Assembly: GCA_016490735.1 (NCBI GenBank)
Contig: JAEMWC010001494.1
Location: 77,001 to 141,000 of the forward strand
Length of the DNA: 64,000 nucleotides
Direction: 5' to 3'
Source of the DNA: Pachyseris speciosa
Taxonomy: Eukaryota; Cnidaria; Anthozoa; Scleractinia; Pachyseridae
In this document: piece after piece, positions 31,376 through 43,860 of the stretch
Layout of the letters: every line of letters begins with the position of its first letter
Position numbering within the stretch: position 1 is the first letter of the stretch
Notes under the pieces: model-generated
The model's input: the letters and a program-made list of their open reading frames with translations, nothing else
Told to the model about the DNA's origin: nothing
Databases searched by the model: none
Program-made: the position numbers and the translations under genes

Positions 31376-32850
31376 AAAGTAGGAGCATCGACTTCTCTTG
31401 AGAAACGAATTCTCTTAGACGAATCTGGTTCCTCTTCGCCAAGCGATCATGGCTCGCTTAAACACTCGTCTAGGTCTATCCCACGCATTCTACACGCATA
31501 ATTCCCAATTCTCCTGTTAGACTGGTGCAAATCAACGTTCAGTGGCCGAGTAACAGGCTGGCTGAATAGATGGAAAGCTTGGGGAAAATGTTGTGTCGGG
31601 GTACATATGACCAGACTTCCACAGCGGTGGATAATGTTTTATTATTTATGCGAAATTTAAAACCAAACAGCGGGATACTGGAACATGATTAGCGACGCTG
31701 TCTCGCAGACGTCCCTAATAGGAGACCCTAATAGGAGACGTCTGCAAGCAGGCTATTATATATTCAAAGTTTATCTAGTCAATATGGCTATTTTAGCTTT
31801 GTTCTTTCTTTTTCTTTTTTTTTTTTTTTTTTTTTTTTGCGTTTTTATGGACCGTGTCGGGGTCGGACTCAGGGTTTTTCTTAGAAGGGGTTGCACCATG
31901 TTTTATTATAGGAAATTAACGCTTCATCAATTTCATGAATTTGTAAAATTCGCGTTAATTTCTGTTAGCTTTAATTCCCGCGTCATTAGTTATAAGGCGG
32001 GGCTACACCTGAACACCGTTTCTTCGTCGAGGGTCTTAATGGGGTAGTGGCTTTTACGTTTCAAACTTTTGGCCCTTTTATGGCTAACGGTTAACGGAAA
32101 TTTTGATAATTAATAACATGTTTAAATCCTGTGTACAAGGCCTTTCATTTAAGGTAAAACTTCTCTATACCCTTGTTTCCCCTTAAAGTATATAATTTTT
32201 ATTCAAAGTGCATATTTCAGGTCCCATGATACTGAAATGGCAGTGTTAGGAGGGTATCAAAATTATGCATAGTAAAAGTAGGGTGAACCATGATTATGTA
32301 GAGGTTATTGCTGGGAACATTTCCTGTTGTCAAAGTGTTGTTTTTAAAGCATAACAATAGGGGTGTCAACTTGGTTACGATTTGGATTTTTGCCTTTCAA
32401 GTTTGAATGTTTTTATCCAATAACAATGCAAGTCAGTGTTTTGCACTTTGTACCACATGCAACATGGTGTAAAAATGTCCCTATAGCAATTATTCTGGCA
32501 TAAGTACATGTTCAGTGTAACCTTTGAATAACAGTTTCGTAATTGCTGCAAATAATCACCACTTCAATATTAGTTGTTTCCCCACTTTGTGAACACTTCA
32601 TACAATGTTAAGCCTGTGGTAGGACAAGTACAGTTTTTAAAATCTAAAGGTCAACAGTTAAGGCAATGCAACAACTCTGGTCAACAACCTAATATATGAA
32701 ACTGTTAATTTCTTTCCAAATGGAAGCAAAATTGGTACATAAACACTGTAAAATTAATGTAAGATACATATATGAGATTGGTGTGATCTATTATGGACTT
32801 GTAATTTGATTACATCAAGTATTTACCAAATGAACAATTATTATTTTCTT
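31376..32850. other. Non-coding spacer
   Basis: Includes a small duplicated motif (CCCTAATAGGAGA, twice around 31713-31739) and a poly-T tract (31806-31838). No gene seen. Confidence 0.5.
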
Positions 32851-32859
32851 CGTGGGCCC

Positions 32860-32946
32860 TTATCTTATCTTATCTTATCTTATCTTATCTTACCTTACCT
32901 TACTTATCTTATCTTTTCTTATCTTATCTTATCTTATCTTATCTTA
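32860..32946. repeat. (TTATC)n pentanucleotide microsatellite
   Basis: About 17 TATCT units with a few CCT and TTT variants in the middle. Confidence 0.95.
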
Positions 32947-33251
32947 GGATGTTGATGTGCCCCCCACCTCCCCCTTACTTGAAGGTGTAGGTCTGCCAGC
33001 TAGTGTAATGTGTTTTTAGAGCTTCAATGTATGCTCGACTGTTGCCCTGAAATGTTTCGTTTGTCACCAATACTTGATTATAACTAGACCTGCAGTACTG
33101 TGCCCTAATTTGTAGATTGCGTATTGACATTTTACTCTTTGAAAGTACACTTCTGCTTACAAAAAGATCTCAAGGCATTTTGTTTGGTACTGTTTTTTTA
33201 TAGTTTCATGCATGCATTTTTCTTACATCCGTCATGGTTTTCTCCTGCAGG

Positions 33252-33332
33252 AAATGCTTTTATTGCCGTCTTACATGTGCATCTGGAAGGAAGGCTATTT
33301 TGATTGGCACATCAGCTCGCAACTACTCAGGT
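33252..33332 (+). other. Exon-like segment with matching splice signals
   Basis: TTTTCTCCTGCAG precedes and CAG|GTAGAT follows an 81-bp open segment containing CFYCRLTCASGRKAILIG. The signals look reasonable but the exon is short and no partner exons are recognised, so this may be chance. Confidence 0.25.
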
Positions 33333-33384
33333 AGATTAAGTCCTGGTTCTTTGCAGATTTAAGGGAGGGGAGTGGTGCATTGTC

Positions 33385-34740
33385 AACTTTTAAGAGCGGA
33401 TGTCTGTAAATATCGACCAGAGGTAGGAATTATAAAAATTTCGGAAAATCCGAAAACAATTCTGTGAGCTACCCTAGGAATTCTATTCATGAAAATATAA
33501 ATTTTACTTTCATCGGATGAATATTTTGGTCATATGGATGGTGTCAAGTTCGGGCGCTTTATAACCTCTGCCAGATCGCTTTTTGAGGCCCTATACCGGG
33601 CTACGGAAAGAGCTCGGTTTGAATCTAATTGAAATATTATTCAAACCACAAAGCTCCTTATCACATTCAAGAGGTCTGAACACGCATTTTGAGTGGTCGT
33701 GCCGTTGAACTGATTGCGACTAGAATATTTTACAGATTTTTAAATATTTACAAAATTTTGAGGATTTCGCGGGAGGAAAATTTTGTCGAAATTCGAAGGC
33801 CAAAAATCACACCTGGTACCTCATTTCAAACAACAAAAACCATTCTACATTAAAAAGCAATCTCGAAGCTTTCAAAATATGTTTTTGAAACTTTGGGCAA
33901 CATGTGAAATGAATTTTTGGAAATGCGAAATTCACGGAGCACTTGAATGAAATTTGACCCTTCTGACTTGACAGTTTTGAGGTTCGGCGCGACACAAATC
34001 AATACTCAAACAAATATTTCAGCCAAAATAAGTGTAATTTAGGCAATCTCAAGTCTTACAGTTATACAAACATGCTTCATAGACATTGAATACAAAATTT
34101 ACAACAATTTTCAGCCAAAAGTACTCCGGCATATCCCAGCTTTTAGGTACTAATGCACATGTCATCGGTTTCCCCGTGGGGTCGATGCTCGGTTCTACCA
34201 GGGAGATATGTGGGGGAATTCAAGGACATGGACGGGTTTCTTTGCCCGAGGGTAGGGGGAAATCTTGACATTGCTCTGCGATCAACGATTAGGGGGTGGG
34301 GGAATCCACAAGTTTGAAAAGGATGTCACGGGAATTTTCAGCTGAGAGACACCTAACCTGGGGACTTTGTTCTGAGAGATTCCCGAACCCCCGGGGAAAT
34401 TCCTCAAGTTTGCTTGAGTGATTTTACAATCCCCCTGATTAGCCCGGGGGTCGACCCCACGGGGAAGCCGATGACATGTGCATAACCTTGCCTCGCTAAA
34501 TATATGTGAACATGTACTGGGCCATGTTCTTATCACTCAAAGCCAATAGTTCACAAACTACACCAAAAATCTATTCTGCTTAGTATATAATCAGGTGCAC
34601 GATATGTTTGTTTGTACCTTTTGTCCTTGTTCGTCTTCATTTCTGCAAAAAGATCCAAAAACTACAGCGAAATCCCCACACGCTCGACGTGTCACGCGTC
34701 TAGTGAAACAGCTGTTGCGTGAGTCGAGATTGTGCTGTCC
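33385..34740. repeat. Left arm of a very large inverted repeat
   Basis: Nearly the whole arm is the reverse complement of 38525-39540. Shared landmarks: TAAGAGCGG..GACCAGAGGTAGGAATT at the outer end, CCCGCGAAATCCTC, a 62-codon frame (minus strand here, plus strand there) starting MSRRTSKLSSQKGQISFKCS, CCCAGCTTTTAGGTACTAA and the GGACGAACAAGGAC-type inner end. The only large difference is a 329-bp MITE present in this arm. Probably the terminal inverted repeat of an unidentified element, or a local inverted duplication. Confidence 0.9.
34154..34482. mobile_element. 329-bp MITE with TAA target duplication
   Basis: Terminal inverted repeats TGCACATGTCATCGG... and ...CCGATGACATGTGCA, continuing with TTCCCCGTGGGGTCGA. 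TAA directly flanks both ends (34151-34153, 34483-34485). The matching arm at 38772 has the uninterrupted site with a single TAA, which proves the boundaries. A 3-bp TWA-type duplication suggests a PIF/Harbinger-like non-autonomous element. Confidence 0.92.
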
Positions 34741-36149
34741 GTAACATGAAACACAAGGATCTACATGTTATAGTTGCGTCAATGGAATGAGCTGAAGCTC
34801 AAATTTTCATACGTTGCCGTTGTACCATGATTACAGATTCCTGGTCCTCGAACGCGTCAAACAATCCACTGGTGCAATGTAAATAATTTGTTCTTTTTGT
34901 TTGTTTGTTTTAGTTAAGCACTTTTATTTGTCCTGATTGTCTATCAGATGAGGAGATAACCTAATACGTTGTGCGTTACTTTTTTAACACCTCATTTTAT
35001 AAAGCATGTGCACAAATAACAACTTCCCAATACAGTCTAATCTTGTGCTTGCGGCATACATTTTGGTAGCGTAGTTTCGTGGTATTTAGTTTTCTCTAGC
35101 ATTGAAAATAAGAAAGCTTCATTGCCAGCTAGAACACCTCTGCTCGCTAATGTGGACGATACAGCATACGAATATGGAGCGTTGGTTGGCGGAAAGTGCG
35201 GTTCAAGTACCAAATACCCGGGCACACTGAGTACATGCGTATCAGAGACTGCACCCGGTCAATTGAGCGCCACTTCACAGACCCCACCCTACAAGTCAGT
35301 ATTGCTAACTGTGGTTTGAAGACGGAAGCAGAGCTGATATTAGCGAGGGTTGCTAAGGTTGAGACACACCTTCTTTTTACTCTCGTGTTTAATAAGCTGT
35401 ACTATGGTGTTGTGCACGCGCGCACCGGAGTTGCAATGCAGGTAAAAATAAATAGGTTTACCTATTGCCTCATAACTTGATTTATTAATCAACGGGTGTC
35501 AAAAGCGTGTAACGCTTTTTTGCAAGCTAGAGCTAATGTATAACACTCTACATGCGATTTCCTTGCTCTCAGTCTAATCTTTTTGGTATTTTATCTAGTG
35601 AAAGAGCAATCAGGAATTATAAAGTGCTTGCTGATTGGCCAAGATAAGGAATATCCATGCACATTCCCCGAGAAATTCAGGTTCATTTTATTTTTGTTTT
35701 TTGCTCTTTTCCTCTGAAATAATTAACGGCCAGTCCCCACAGCATACTGAGATGAAGCTGTAGGATTGAAGAAAAATCTTCTACCCGACCCGGTTTTATG
35801 CTTTCTTCAGTTCCATACCCAAGTTCTACACAACATACAACCGGAACTTAGTTCTGAAAAAAAGTCAACTTATAAGCTCAAGGGGCTGATATTCTGTATT
35901 CTGAGAGCTGTTCATGAAGATTATTTTGCTGTTTAAGAATAAGGGACTTCGTACTTCTACGGTAGTCCCGGTAAGACAAGGTAGCCTGCGAATAAAAATA
36001 CATTTGATAACATGTTGAGGGAACCAGCACACTTTGCACTCATTCCCAAAGGAGCTGGAAATAAAACAAGGCTGGATCTTTGAGCATGTCTTGAGGATTG
36101 TGACTAAACTTGGGACTGAAAATATAACGAGTGATATATAGATAGATAG
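34741..36149. other. Spacer within the large inverted repeat, left of the LINE
   Basis: No recognisable gene. Short GATA-type simple repeat at 36137-36158 lies at the start of the LINE. Confidence 0.5.
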
Positions 36150-37340
36150 ATATATAGATCTGTCCGCGGCTTTTGACACAATAGACCACGCTATTCTTCT
36201 TGATAGGCTTCGGTATCGCTATGGCTTTTCCGAAATGGTTCTTCGGTGGATTGAATCATACCTTAAAGGTCGTCCTCAATGCATCGCCCTCGATAAGATT
36301 GTTTCTCGACCACGATATCTACCGTGTGGTGTTCCTCAAGGGTCCGCCCTTGGACCGCTGTTATTCTCGTTGTATATCGCCCCTCTTGAAGATATCATCT
36401 CCGCACACGGTTTCGACGTAATGATGTATGCTGACGACACCCAGCTCTACATTTTTATGCGTAAAGGAAACCGCATCGCTTCTCTAGAAAATCTCAGTTT
36501 GTGTCTAGATGATATCATGAGTTGGAATTTATGCAATATGCTTAAATGCAATCCGTCGAAGACTGAGATAATTCATTTCTCTTCGCGTTTTTCACCTGCT
36601 GAGCCGATTGCTTCGATTAAAGTCGGTGATCATTACGTTCAGCCTACTAGTGTTATCAAAGACCTTGGAGTCACGCTTGATTCACACCTCACCTTTGTTC
36701 CCCAAACAATACCTGTCGCGCTCTTTCGCGTTCGTTTCATTTTATTGGCAGAATCAGAAAATATCTTTCGCAAGCGGATACTGAGCGCATTGTCCATGCC
36801 TTTGTTTTATCGAAATTGGATTATTGTAATAGTTTGCTCTATGGAATTCCCTCTCGTGAAATTGAGAAACTTCAGAGATTGCAGAATACCGCGGCAAGAT
36901 TAATTGTGTGCATGAAGAAGACTGATCACATTACTCCTGTTTTAAAAAAGTTGCACTGGCTTCCTGTAAATGACAGAATAATTTTTAAGTTACTGTTGCT
37001 TACGTACAAATCTCTTAATGGCCTTGCCCCGGTGTATATTAACGAACTTTTACATCATTACACTCCCTGTCGCTCTCTTCGTTCTAGCGATTCCAACCTC
37101 CTAGTTATCCCGAAGACTGCTACAGTTACTTACGGAGATAGATCTTTTGCGGCAATTGCTCCGAAGTTATGGAATCAGCTACCGCTTGCAATTAGACTAG
37201 GTAACTCTGTTAATAGTTTTAAAAGGGCTTTGAAAACGTACCTGTTTCGTGAGAGCTCTTTCTTTTAGCTGTAAAAAGCATCGAGACATTTATATGTAGA
37301 ATGCGTTTTTAAGAACTTTAATTATTATTAATTATTATAA
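36150..37340 (+). mobile_element. 5'-truncated L2/CR1-like LINE
   Basis: Plus-strand reverse transcriptase fragment: RYRYGF, then LRWIESYLKGRPQ, CGVPQGSALGPLLFSLYIAP, MMYADDTQLYIFM (YADD active site) and VTLDSHLTF. A frameshift between about 36690 and 36820 moves the reading to YCNSLLYGIPSREIEKLQRL, NTAARLI, LHWLPVNDRIIFK, FAAIAPKLWNQLP and the end SFKRALKTYLFRESSFF (stop 37266-37268). The 3' tail is ATTATTATTAATTATTA. The start is cut just before the DxSxAFDT motif. The motif set (GVPQGS, YADD, LHWLPV..RI.FK) is that of L2/CR1 elements. Confidence 0.92.
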
Positions 37341-38524
37341 CCGATTTGCCCATAAATTTTATCTTTACTTCCTTTGCTGGCATAATTCGTGCTATGAACG
37401 ATCACAAGCAACAAGCATCTGCTTCCCTCTATGATGAAAAAAAAAAACTCTCCCTTTGGAATGTATTTTGCTATTGTCTCTCGCGTCTTGGAATGCGAAC
37501 GCGGACATCGACTGCACCGGAAAGAAGATAAGTGTTACCCTTGTCCCTAAGCGATTCTTGCAATATTTCCCCAGTCGGGCAATGAATATACCCATGCGCT
37601 CCCGATATGCCTAAATTGCAGTTCCCATTATGTTTATTTTCATTTTTATTCCAGGTATATTATAACTTCATGACTCGAGCTTTGAAATGTCGATTTGCCC
37701 GAAGCACCGCCAGGATTTTGGTATCGAATGGCGCTGTCGGCAAAAGTTACAGTTTGAATTTAAGTGCTACGAGTCAGGGCGTGGTTTACTTTCCTACCGT
37801 GACGTCATCAAATTTTAAAATCAAAATATCAAGGTTTTCTGAGTTTTTATTTACATCAGGTTGAAAACAACTTACAAATAATTATTTGCTCGAGTTTCTA
37901 GTTCCTTAGCGTCTTTAGTTTTTAAAGAACGGAAATTTTCATAGTGCGTGACCAAGATAGGTCAGCTGTATGGCTGAAAAATAGTTTTCCCTTATGATTT
38001 TCAGCAGTTAAAACATTTCAATAATTCGAATATCTATATGTATAGTAGCTCAGAAACAAAAAGAAAACCCCTTTATCGCATAAGTTAATGTACACTGTAT
38101 TGGTTAATTTTGGGTACCTTACTTGTACATGTACTTTAATACTTCAGTGTATATGGCGTCTGCATACAATTACAATTGCGTGAAAATTAAATGTTTAGGC
38201 AGATAACTCAGAAACGGGGTGCCACACAGATCTGAGGCTTGTGAATTTGCTCATTTGCTAGTCTTTTGTCGCATCTCATTTTCTTGGCTTCTTTCATGGA
38301 ACGGTTCTTGTACGCCGGGTTTTTTGCGTGACGGTGAAAACGATCTATAAAGACTGCTGTACTGCAAGGAAAAAGGCACCAGACAAGTGAGCAGGGGAAG
38401 TCTGCCGAGGTCAGGTTATTGTGATTTGCATTTTTTGGTTTTTCAGTCTAGAATTTATTTTTTCCTAACAGGCTCACGTACACGAAGTGCCTGTGTCCCG
38501 GGTCCTGGGTTCGATCTCCGTTTG
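37341..38524. other. Spacer within the large inverted repeat, right of the LINE
   Basis: No gene recognised. An A-run lies at 37437-37447. Confidence 0.5.
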
Positions 38525-39540
38525 TTTTGTTATGCAACACAATCTCGAATCACGCAACAGCATCTCCACAAGACTCGTGACACGTCGATTTTCGCAAGTA
38601 GTATTTGCGGAAATGAGGACGAACAAGGACAAAAGGTACAAACAAACATATCGTGCACCTGATTATATATTACACAGGATAGATATTTGGTGTAGATTTT
38701 GAACTATTGGCTTTGAGTGATAAGAACTTGGCCCAGTGCATGTTCACATTTATTTGGCGATCGAGGCAAGTTTAGTACCTAAAAGCTGGGATATGAGTTC
38801 TTTACGGCTGAAAATTATTGTAAATTTTGTATTCAATGTCTATGAAGCTTGTATGTATAACTGTAAGACTTGAGATTGCCTAAATTACACTTATTTTGGC
38901 TGAAATATTTGTTTGAGTATTGATTTGTGTCGCGCCGAACCTCGAAACTGTCAAGTCAGAAGGGTCAAATTTCATTCAAGTGCTCCGTGAATTTCGCGTT
39001 CCCAAAAATTCATTTCATATGTTGCATAAGGTTTCAAAAACATATTTTGAAAGCTTCGAGATTGCTTTTTAATGTAGAATGGTTTTTGTTGTTTGAAATT
39101 AGGTACCGGGTGTGATTATTGGCCTTCGAATTTCGACAAAATTTTCCTCCCGCGAAATCCTCAAAATTTTGTAAATATTTAAAAATCTGTAAAATATTCT
39201 AGTCGCAATCAATTCAACAGCACGACCACTCAAAATGCGTGTTCAAACCTCTTGAATGTGATAAGAAGCTTTGTGGCTTGAATGATATTCCAATTAGATC
39301 CAAATTGAGCTCTTTCCGTAGCCCGGTCTAGGGCCTCGAAAAAGCGATCTGGCAGAGGTTATAAAGCGCCCGAACTTGACACCATCCATTTGACCAAAAT
39401 ATTCATCCGATGAAAGTAAAATTTATATTTTCATTAACAGAATACCTAGGGTAGTCCTCAGAATTTTTTTCGGATTTTCCGAAAATTTTATAATTCCTAC
39501 CTCTGGTCGACATTTACAGACATCGCTCTTAAGATATCCC
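38525..39540. repeat. Right arm of the very large inverted repeat
   Basis: Reverse complement of 33385-34740 minus the MITE. It retains the single-TAA empty site in TTTAGTACCTAAAAGC (38771). The 62-codon frame (38927-39115) duplicates the one in the left arm and is not considered a gene. Divergence between arms is several percent by eye, so the duplication is not very recent and is unlikely to be a simple assembly artefact. Confidence 0.9.
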
Positions 39541-40390
39541 ATGATCTATAGTTTAAGTCTGATTATAACCCAGCCTGTTCCAGGCTCTCAGATATTTGGG
39601 GCGAGTGAAGAGTGAAACACGAATCTTCCCTCGTTCTCGCGCGCTCGCCCCAAATATGTTAGCCAGCCAAATTTCGGAAAATGCGCTTAACCTTTTATTC
39701 ACAGAGCTAATTGTATAGCAAAAATGTTTTACATTTTGAGTCAGTGAGTAAAATCTTGGGGTGATACCATTTACATGAACCCTCTTCAATACTGCGTTTT
39801 CATGACACTATTCGTTTTTTATGTACTGTATTTTGAAATTTGAAAATTAGGATTTTTCGAAACATTTCCATATCACAGTTGGCCACTGTGGGAGTGAAAG
39901 AGTTAAGAATCACAAAACCAAGGCCCTAATCTACTTGAGTGCAGCATAGTTAAGAGGTGGGCTTTATTGACCATTTCGAGCAATAAAGTTGAAAACAGAG
40001 CAGTTAAGTTTGACATATTATGATAAAATTGTTGTTCGTAACAAACTTCCACATTTTAGAATTTGCTGTGATTTTAATTTCCAATCAATCTCCAATCAAG
40101 CACGCTTTAAATATTCCCACAGGTACTTTTGCTATAAACCTAGCTTTACAATGCACATGGGTAATCTGCACTCACTGCAAATAGGTTAATAGGAAATTGA
40201 AAATTACTTTAATTCACCTTTTGGGCCTGCTTAATCTTGTTACAAAGTGGTCTTAAACTAAATAAAGCCATTTTCCTCAAACATTCTGTAGTGGGTTAAA
40301 TGGTAACTAACAAGGCAGAATTTTTGCACCATTTATTTCAAATTATGGTATTGAGAGACTTTTGTTCTACGTTAATTAAGTGGTAAATGT
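39541..40390. other. Non-coding spacer
   Basis: Contains a short inverted repeat (ATATTTGGGGCGAG... and CTCGCCCCAAATAT, about 39591-39660). No gene seen. Confidence 0.5.
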
Positions 40391-40392
40391 AT

Positions 40393-40730
40393 AAGATTTG
40401 CAGAAATTCTGCAGGCATCGTTTTCAAGCCACTAGACTGAGATGCAGAACTCTGCATGATACAGTTGTTGTAGAAAAAGTAGCGAATCTAGCAGAAAATA
40501 AGATTTGCAGAATTTCTGCATCCAACTTTTCAAGCCGCTACGCTGAGATGCAGAATTTCTGTATCATAGAGTAGTTATAGGGAAAGTAGTAAATTTTGTG
40601 GAAAATAAGATTTGCAGAATTTCTGCATGAATGAGTTGTAGGGAAAGGAGCGAATTTAGCGGAAAATAAGATTTGGAGAATTTCTGCATCCAACTTTTTT
40701 TAAGCCATGCAGAATCCCTGCAGCTTTTTG
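40393..40730. repeat. 107-bp tandem repeat with one internally deleted unit
   Basis: AAGATTTG starts at 40393, 40500 and 40607 (107-bp spacing), then 40668 (61 bp, a shortened copy). Units carry GCAGAATTTCTGCAT-type palindromes and AAGCC(G/A)CT(A)C(G)CTGAGATGCAGAA. Confidence 0.9.
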
Positions 40731-41229
40731 GCCTGTGGTCAAAAATAGCTCTTCCTTACTGCAGTTTTTTAGCTATTTTTTGTCTCCGTGTATGACCCGT
40801 AGTTTTTAGTTATAGATTTTTAGTGTAAACATGAGTGCAAAGTAAATATGGTCTATTAAAACAACTGTTTAAAATTGTGATTTCGTCTTGTTCACAGGTT
40901 ATATCACTTCAACTAATGTTATTCCTGTACTCAAGCGTTTTAAGTTCTTGTCGGAAATCACATCTTATGCCGTGAGAAAATGGGCTTTTCTGACGGAATT
41001 TTGTATTTTGGAGAAACCCGGTTTAGTTTGGAACACGTTAAATAATAATTAACTGGAAAATATAAAGGGAAACTGAACAACAAAGTCAGAAAAATGACGA
41101 GAGCTGTCAAAACGTCAAGGCGGCTGTCAAAGTGTGTGGTACCATCCATTTCAAAGACACTTCCTCCATTTCCGGCGTTGTGAAATGACAGTAATTAGCC
41201 GATAAGCAAATGGAGTTATTAACAAGACA
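40731..41229. other. Non-coding spacer
   Basis: No gene or marked structure seen. Confidence 0.5.
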
Positions 41230-41654
41230 ATTGAGCTCCCGTCCACACTAATGCGTTTTCGTTTGAAAAGGCATACATTTCGATGCGTTTAGGCCTTTCG
41301 TCCATGATAATACGCTCAGCGTTTTTAATGAAATCGCATCGATTTGAAAAGCCCTCGAAAGTGTATCCAAATGAAAACACATACACGTGCCGCGCATATC
41401 GTTCTAGGGTGGACTGCCGAAAACGAATCGAAATGAACACGCTTAAGTCAGCCACACCACGTGAGTTGTACCCAGGCATGCGCATATCGTTTAATCCTCG
41501 TCGCACCATATCATTCAGAGTTTTCGATCGTTTTAGTTTGGACTATTGAAAACGCTTCAAAAACGGTAGTGTGGATGCGGATCGATCGATCTGCGTTTTC
41601 AATGAAACCTAAAAGAAATACTTTTCGAAACTCATCAATGTGAACGGGGCCTGA
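41230..41654. mobile_element. Probable degenerate MITE rich in AAAACG motifs
   Basis: The ends GAGCTCCCGTCCACACTAAT and (complement of) AATGTGAACGGGGCCTGA are inverted and resemble the CCCCGTTCACAC termini of hAT-type MITEs. The interior is full of GCGTTTTC / GAAAACGC. The target duplication cannot be made out. The small open frames on both strands are shadows. Confidence 0.45.
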
Positions 41655-43559
41655 GACCTTTAATTTACGCTAATACATTTTTTTACGGTTCCCGGTTTCA
41701 ATTTGTTTTACTGCTAACGGTAAAAGTTTAAGCTTTTTTACGTCTACGGGTAAATTTTTGGCCTCCTTACGGCTAACGGCTAAGCCCCATTGAGACTCTC
41801 TTCGTCGCTTAACGCGGATTTAAGTTTAATAACTTGCTCGCGTTTCAAGCAGTCAAAAATACCTAAGCTCATTTCACGAAGCTGTCTGGTGGGATACTTT
41901 GTCAAGTTTTGGCTTAATTTGGAGTATAGTTGGGAAGAGAATCTCTCTCAGAGGATTAGTTAAATTGAGTGAAATAGGGAATATTAAAGATTTAATGAAC
42001 GTTTAAAATTGGAATTTGAAGTTAAAAATTAGTAGATGAACCCCTTGTGGGGTATCAACTGTCTGGTGGGGTGTCAAACGGCATGCCGCTATAGTTTTCT
42101 TACCAAAGAAGAAATCTCAACTTTAAAGTTGAAAACCGTGGTGGATAAAGCTGGAATGTGAGTAATTTTGGTTTCAAAGAACGACTATCGATGTCAAGAA
42201 ATATGATCCGATTGATACCAGTAGTCAAAAGCTTAGAGAGGCGTATCAAAACAAAAATTCATCACTTAAGTGTCGCTACGAACTGCGCACGCGTGTCCCT
42301 CATTCTTTGCATTGAACTAGATGTCGTGTCCAGGACAAATAATAAATGATGAGAAAAGAAACAAAGAATGGACTTTATTAGCGCGCTCAACAGGCGATAT
42401 AGTCCTTGGGGTGGGAAATGAAGATGTGTTAGTATTAAAAAGCACTTCCAATAATTTGTTCAGCAGAAAATTGAACTGAAATTTACAATCAAGTAACAAA
42501 GAATGATGCGTGATTGAAATTTTTGAATTCGAATATACAAAGCAGTTGTAAATGGGATACAACAAGTAAACACATCCCGTTGTTCCATCTCTCTAAATCC
42601 CAAGTTTTTGCCAGCTCCATTTGCGCGTTTAATACTGGATCAAACCTGAGGGATAGGCTAGGACGATGTGTCAGTATAACTAAACAGTATGTTCCATATC
42701 TCATTCATAATCAGCTGAAACCCGAATTCTATTATCTTTGTTTTTAGCTTCTAATAAAGATTACCAATACAAAATAACTTTTTGCATAGCTTGTCAGTTA
42801 GGTGGTTATTGAGGAATATTGGCTTGAGCTAGAAAGGTAAAGGTAAAGGTACCAACTGGAAGTACGAAATAGGTATCAAGAACGACATAAACAAAAGTTT
42901 TACGTTTGGCGGTAAATCCAGTTGAAAACTTAAAATAATACGAGAAAGAGAGATGTATGGATGAGATGTTTCAATTCAAATATATGCAGTAATTGGAAAG
43001 GAGCTTAAATACCACTTCTGTTTACCGCCGGGTTGTTTTAGCTTCAACTTTTAATTTTCTCTCAGGCGAAACAACTGGATGCATTCAAAAGCTATTTGCT
43101 GGATAATTTGTACAGTAATGAGTAAATATGGTGCACGATATGCCATACCATGCAATTACTGTTTTCAATTTTAATAGAGCGCTTTTAGCGAATTATGGAA
43201 GTCGCTCTTAATCACATTTAGAACGGTTTTTGGCCGTCATGGCAGGGAATTGCTGGATGCATCCCTTCCAACTCCCCCGCGTAACATCAAGAGTATTAAC
43301 GTTACCGAAATACACATACAGAATGTATAGATAGCCTACCTAGGTTTGTTTTCATGAATATGTAAGAGCGTCATGATTTCAAACAACTGTTCTGTTCTTA
43401 CCGTCCAAATGCATTTGTGGTTTCTCAGTCTTCTAAGAGCAACCAAACGTGACGCCGACTAAAATGATCTAAGTAGCTGAAGAGAAACCGAAAGGTGAGA
43501 AAATCAACTGTATCAGGTCACCACTAGGTCTTAACTAATACTTCCTAAGGAACCTGCGC
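41655..43559. other. Non-coding spacer with reiterated ACGGCTAACGG motifs at its left
   Basis: 41670-41790 contains repeated CTAACGG / ACGGTAAAAGTTT words also seen at 32085-32100 and, more weakly, at 44950-44975, so it is a dispersed repeat. The remainder (41800-43559) shows no gene. Confidence 0.5.
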
Positions 43560-43860
43560 CTGGCAAAAAACAAGTGTGACGTGGCCATAAACTGTATTGC
43601 ACGGAATGAGGAAAAAAGTTACATCGGTGAAATAGCTAGAGCTTTCGATATTAGAATCAAATAACACATCATCACCTCAAGATCAAGTTGTACTGCAGTT
43701 TGGGAACCCCTAAGAGAGACTAGCCCACATTGAGCCTCAAAGATGCAAATATAATATCACAGGAAAAGGGCAACCTTAGAGGAAATACAAGAGATGTCCT
43801 TCAAATCCCGTGAGCGACCCCGACGCTTGATCAATACTGGTGAATTGCACCTCCGGTACT
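43560..43860 (+). pseudogene. Possible GIY-YIG endonuclease remnant of a Penelope-like element
   Basis: A plus-strand frame with stops reads EKSYIGEIARAFDIRIK, then a Cys/Trp segment (SCTAVWEP). Position and wording resemble the YIGET..R....R..EH and AVWEH parts of GIY-YIG domains in Penelope-like elements. Heavily decayed and short, so tentative. Confidence 0.35.

Noticed and set aside
33807..33995. 62-codon frame repeated at 38927-39115 as a conserved gene
   Set aside because: Both copies lie in the arms of one inverted repeat, so their similarity reflects duplication, not selection.
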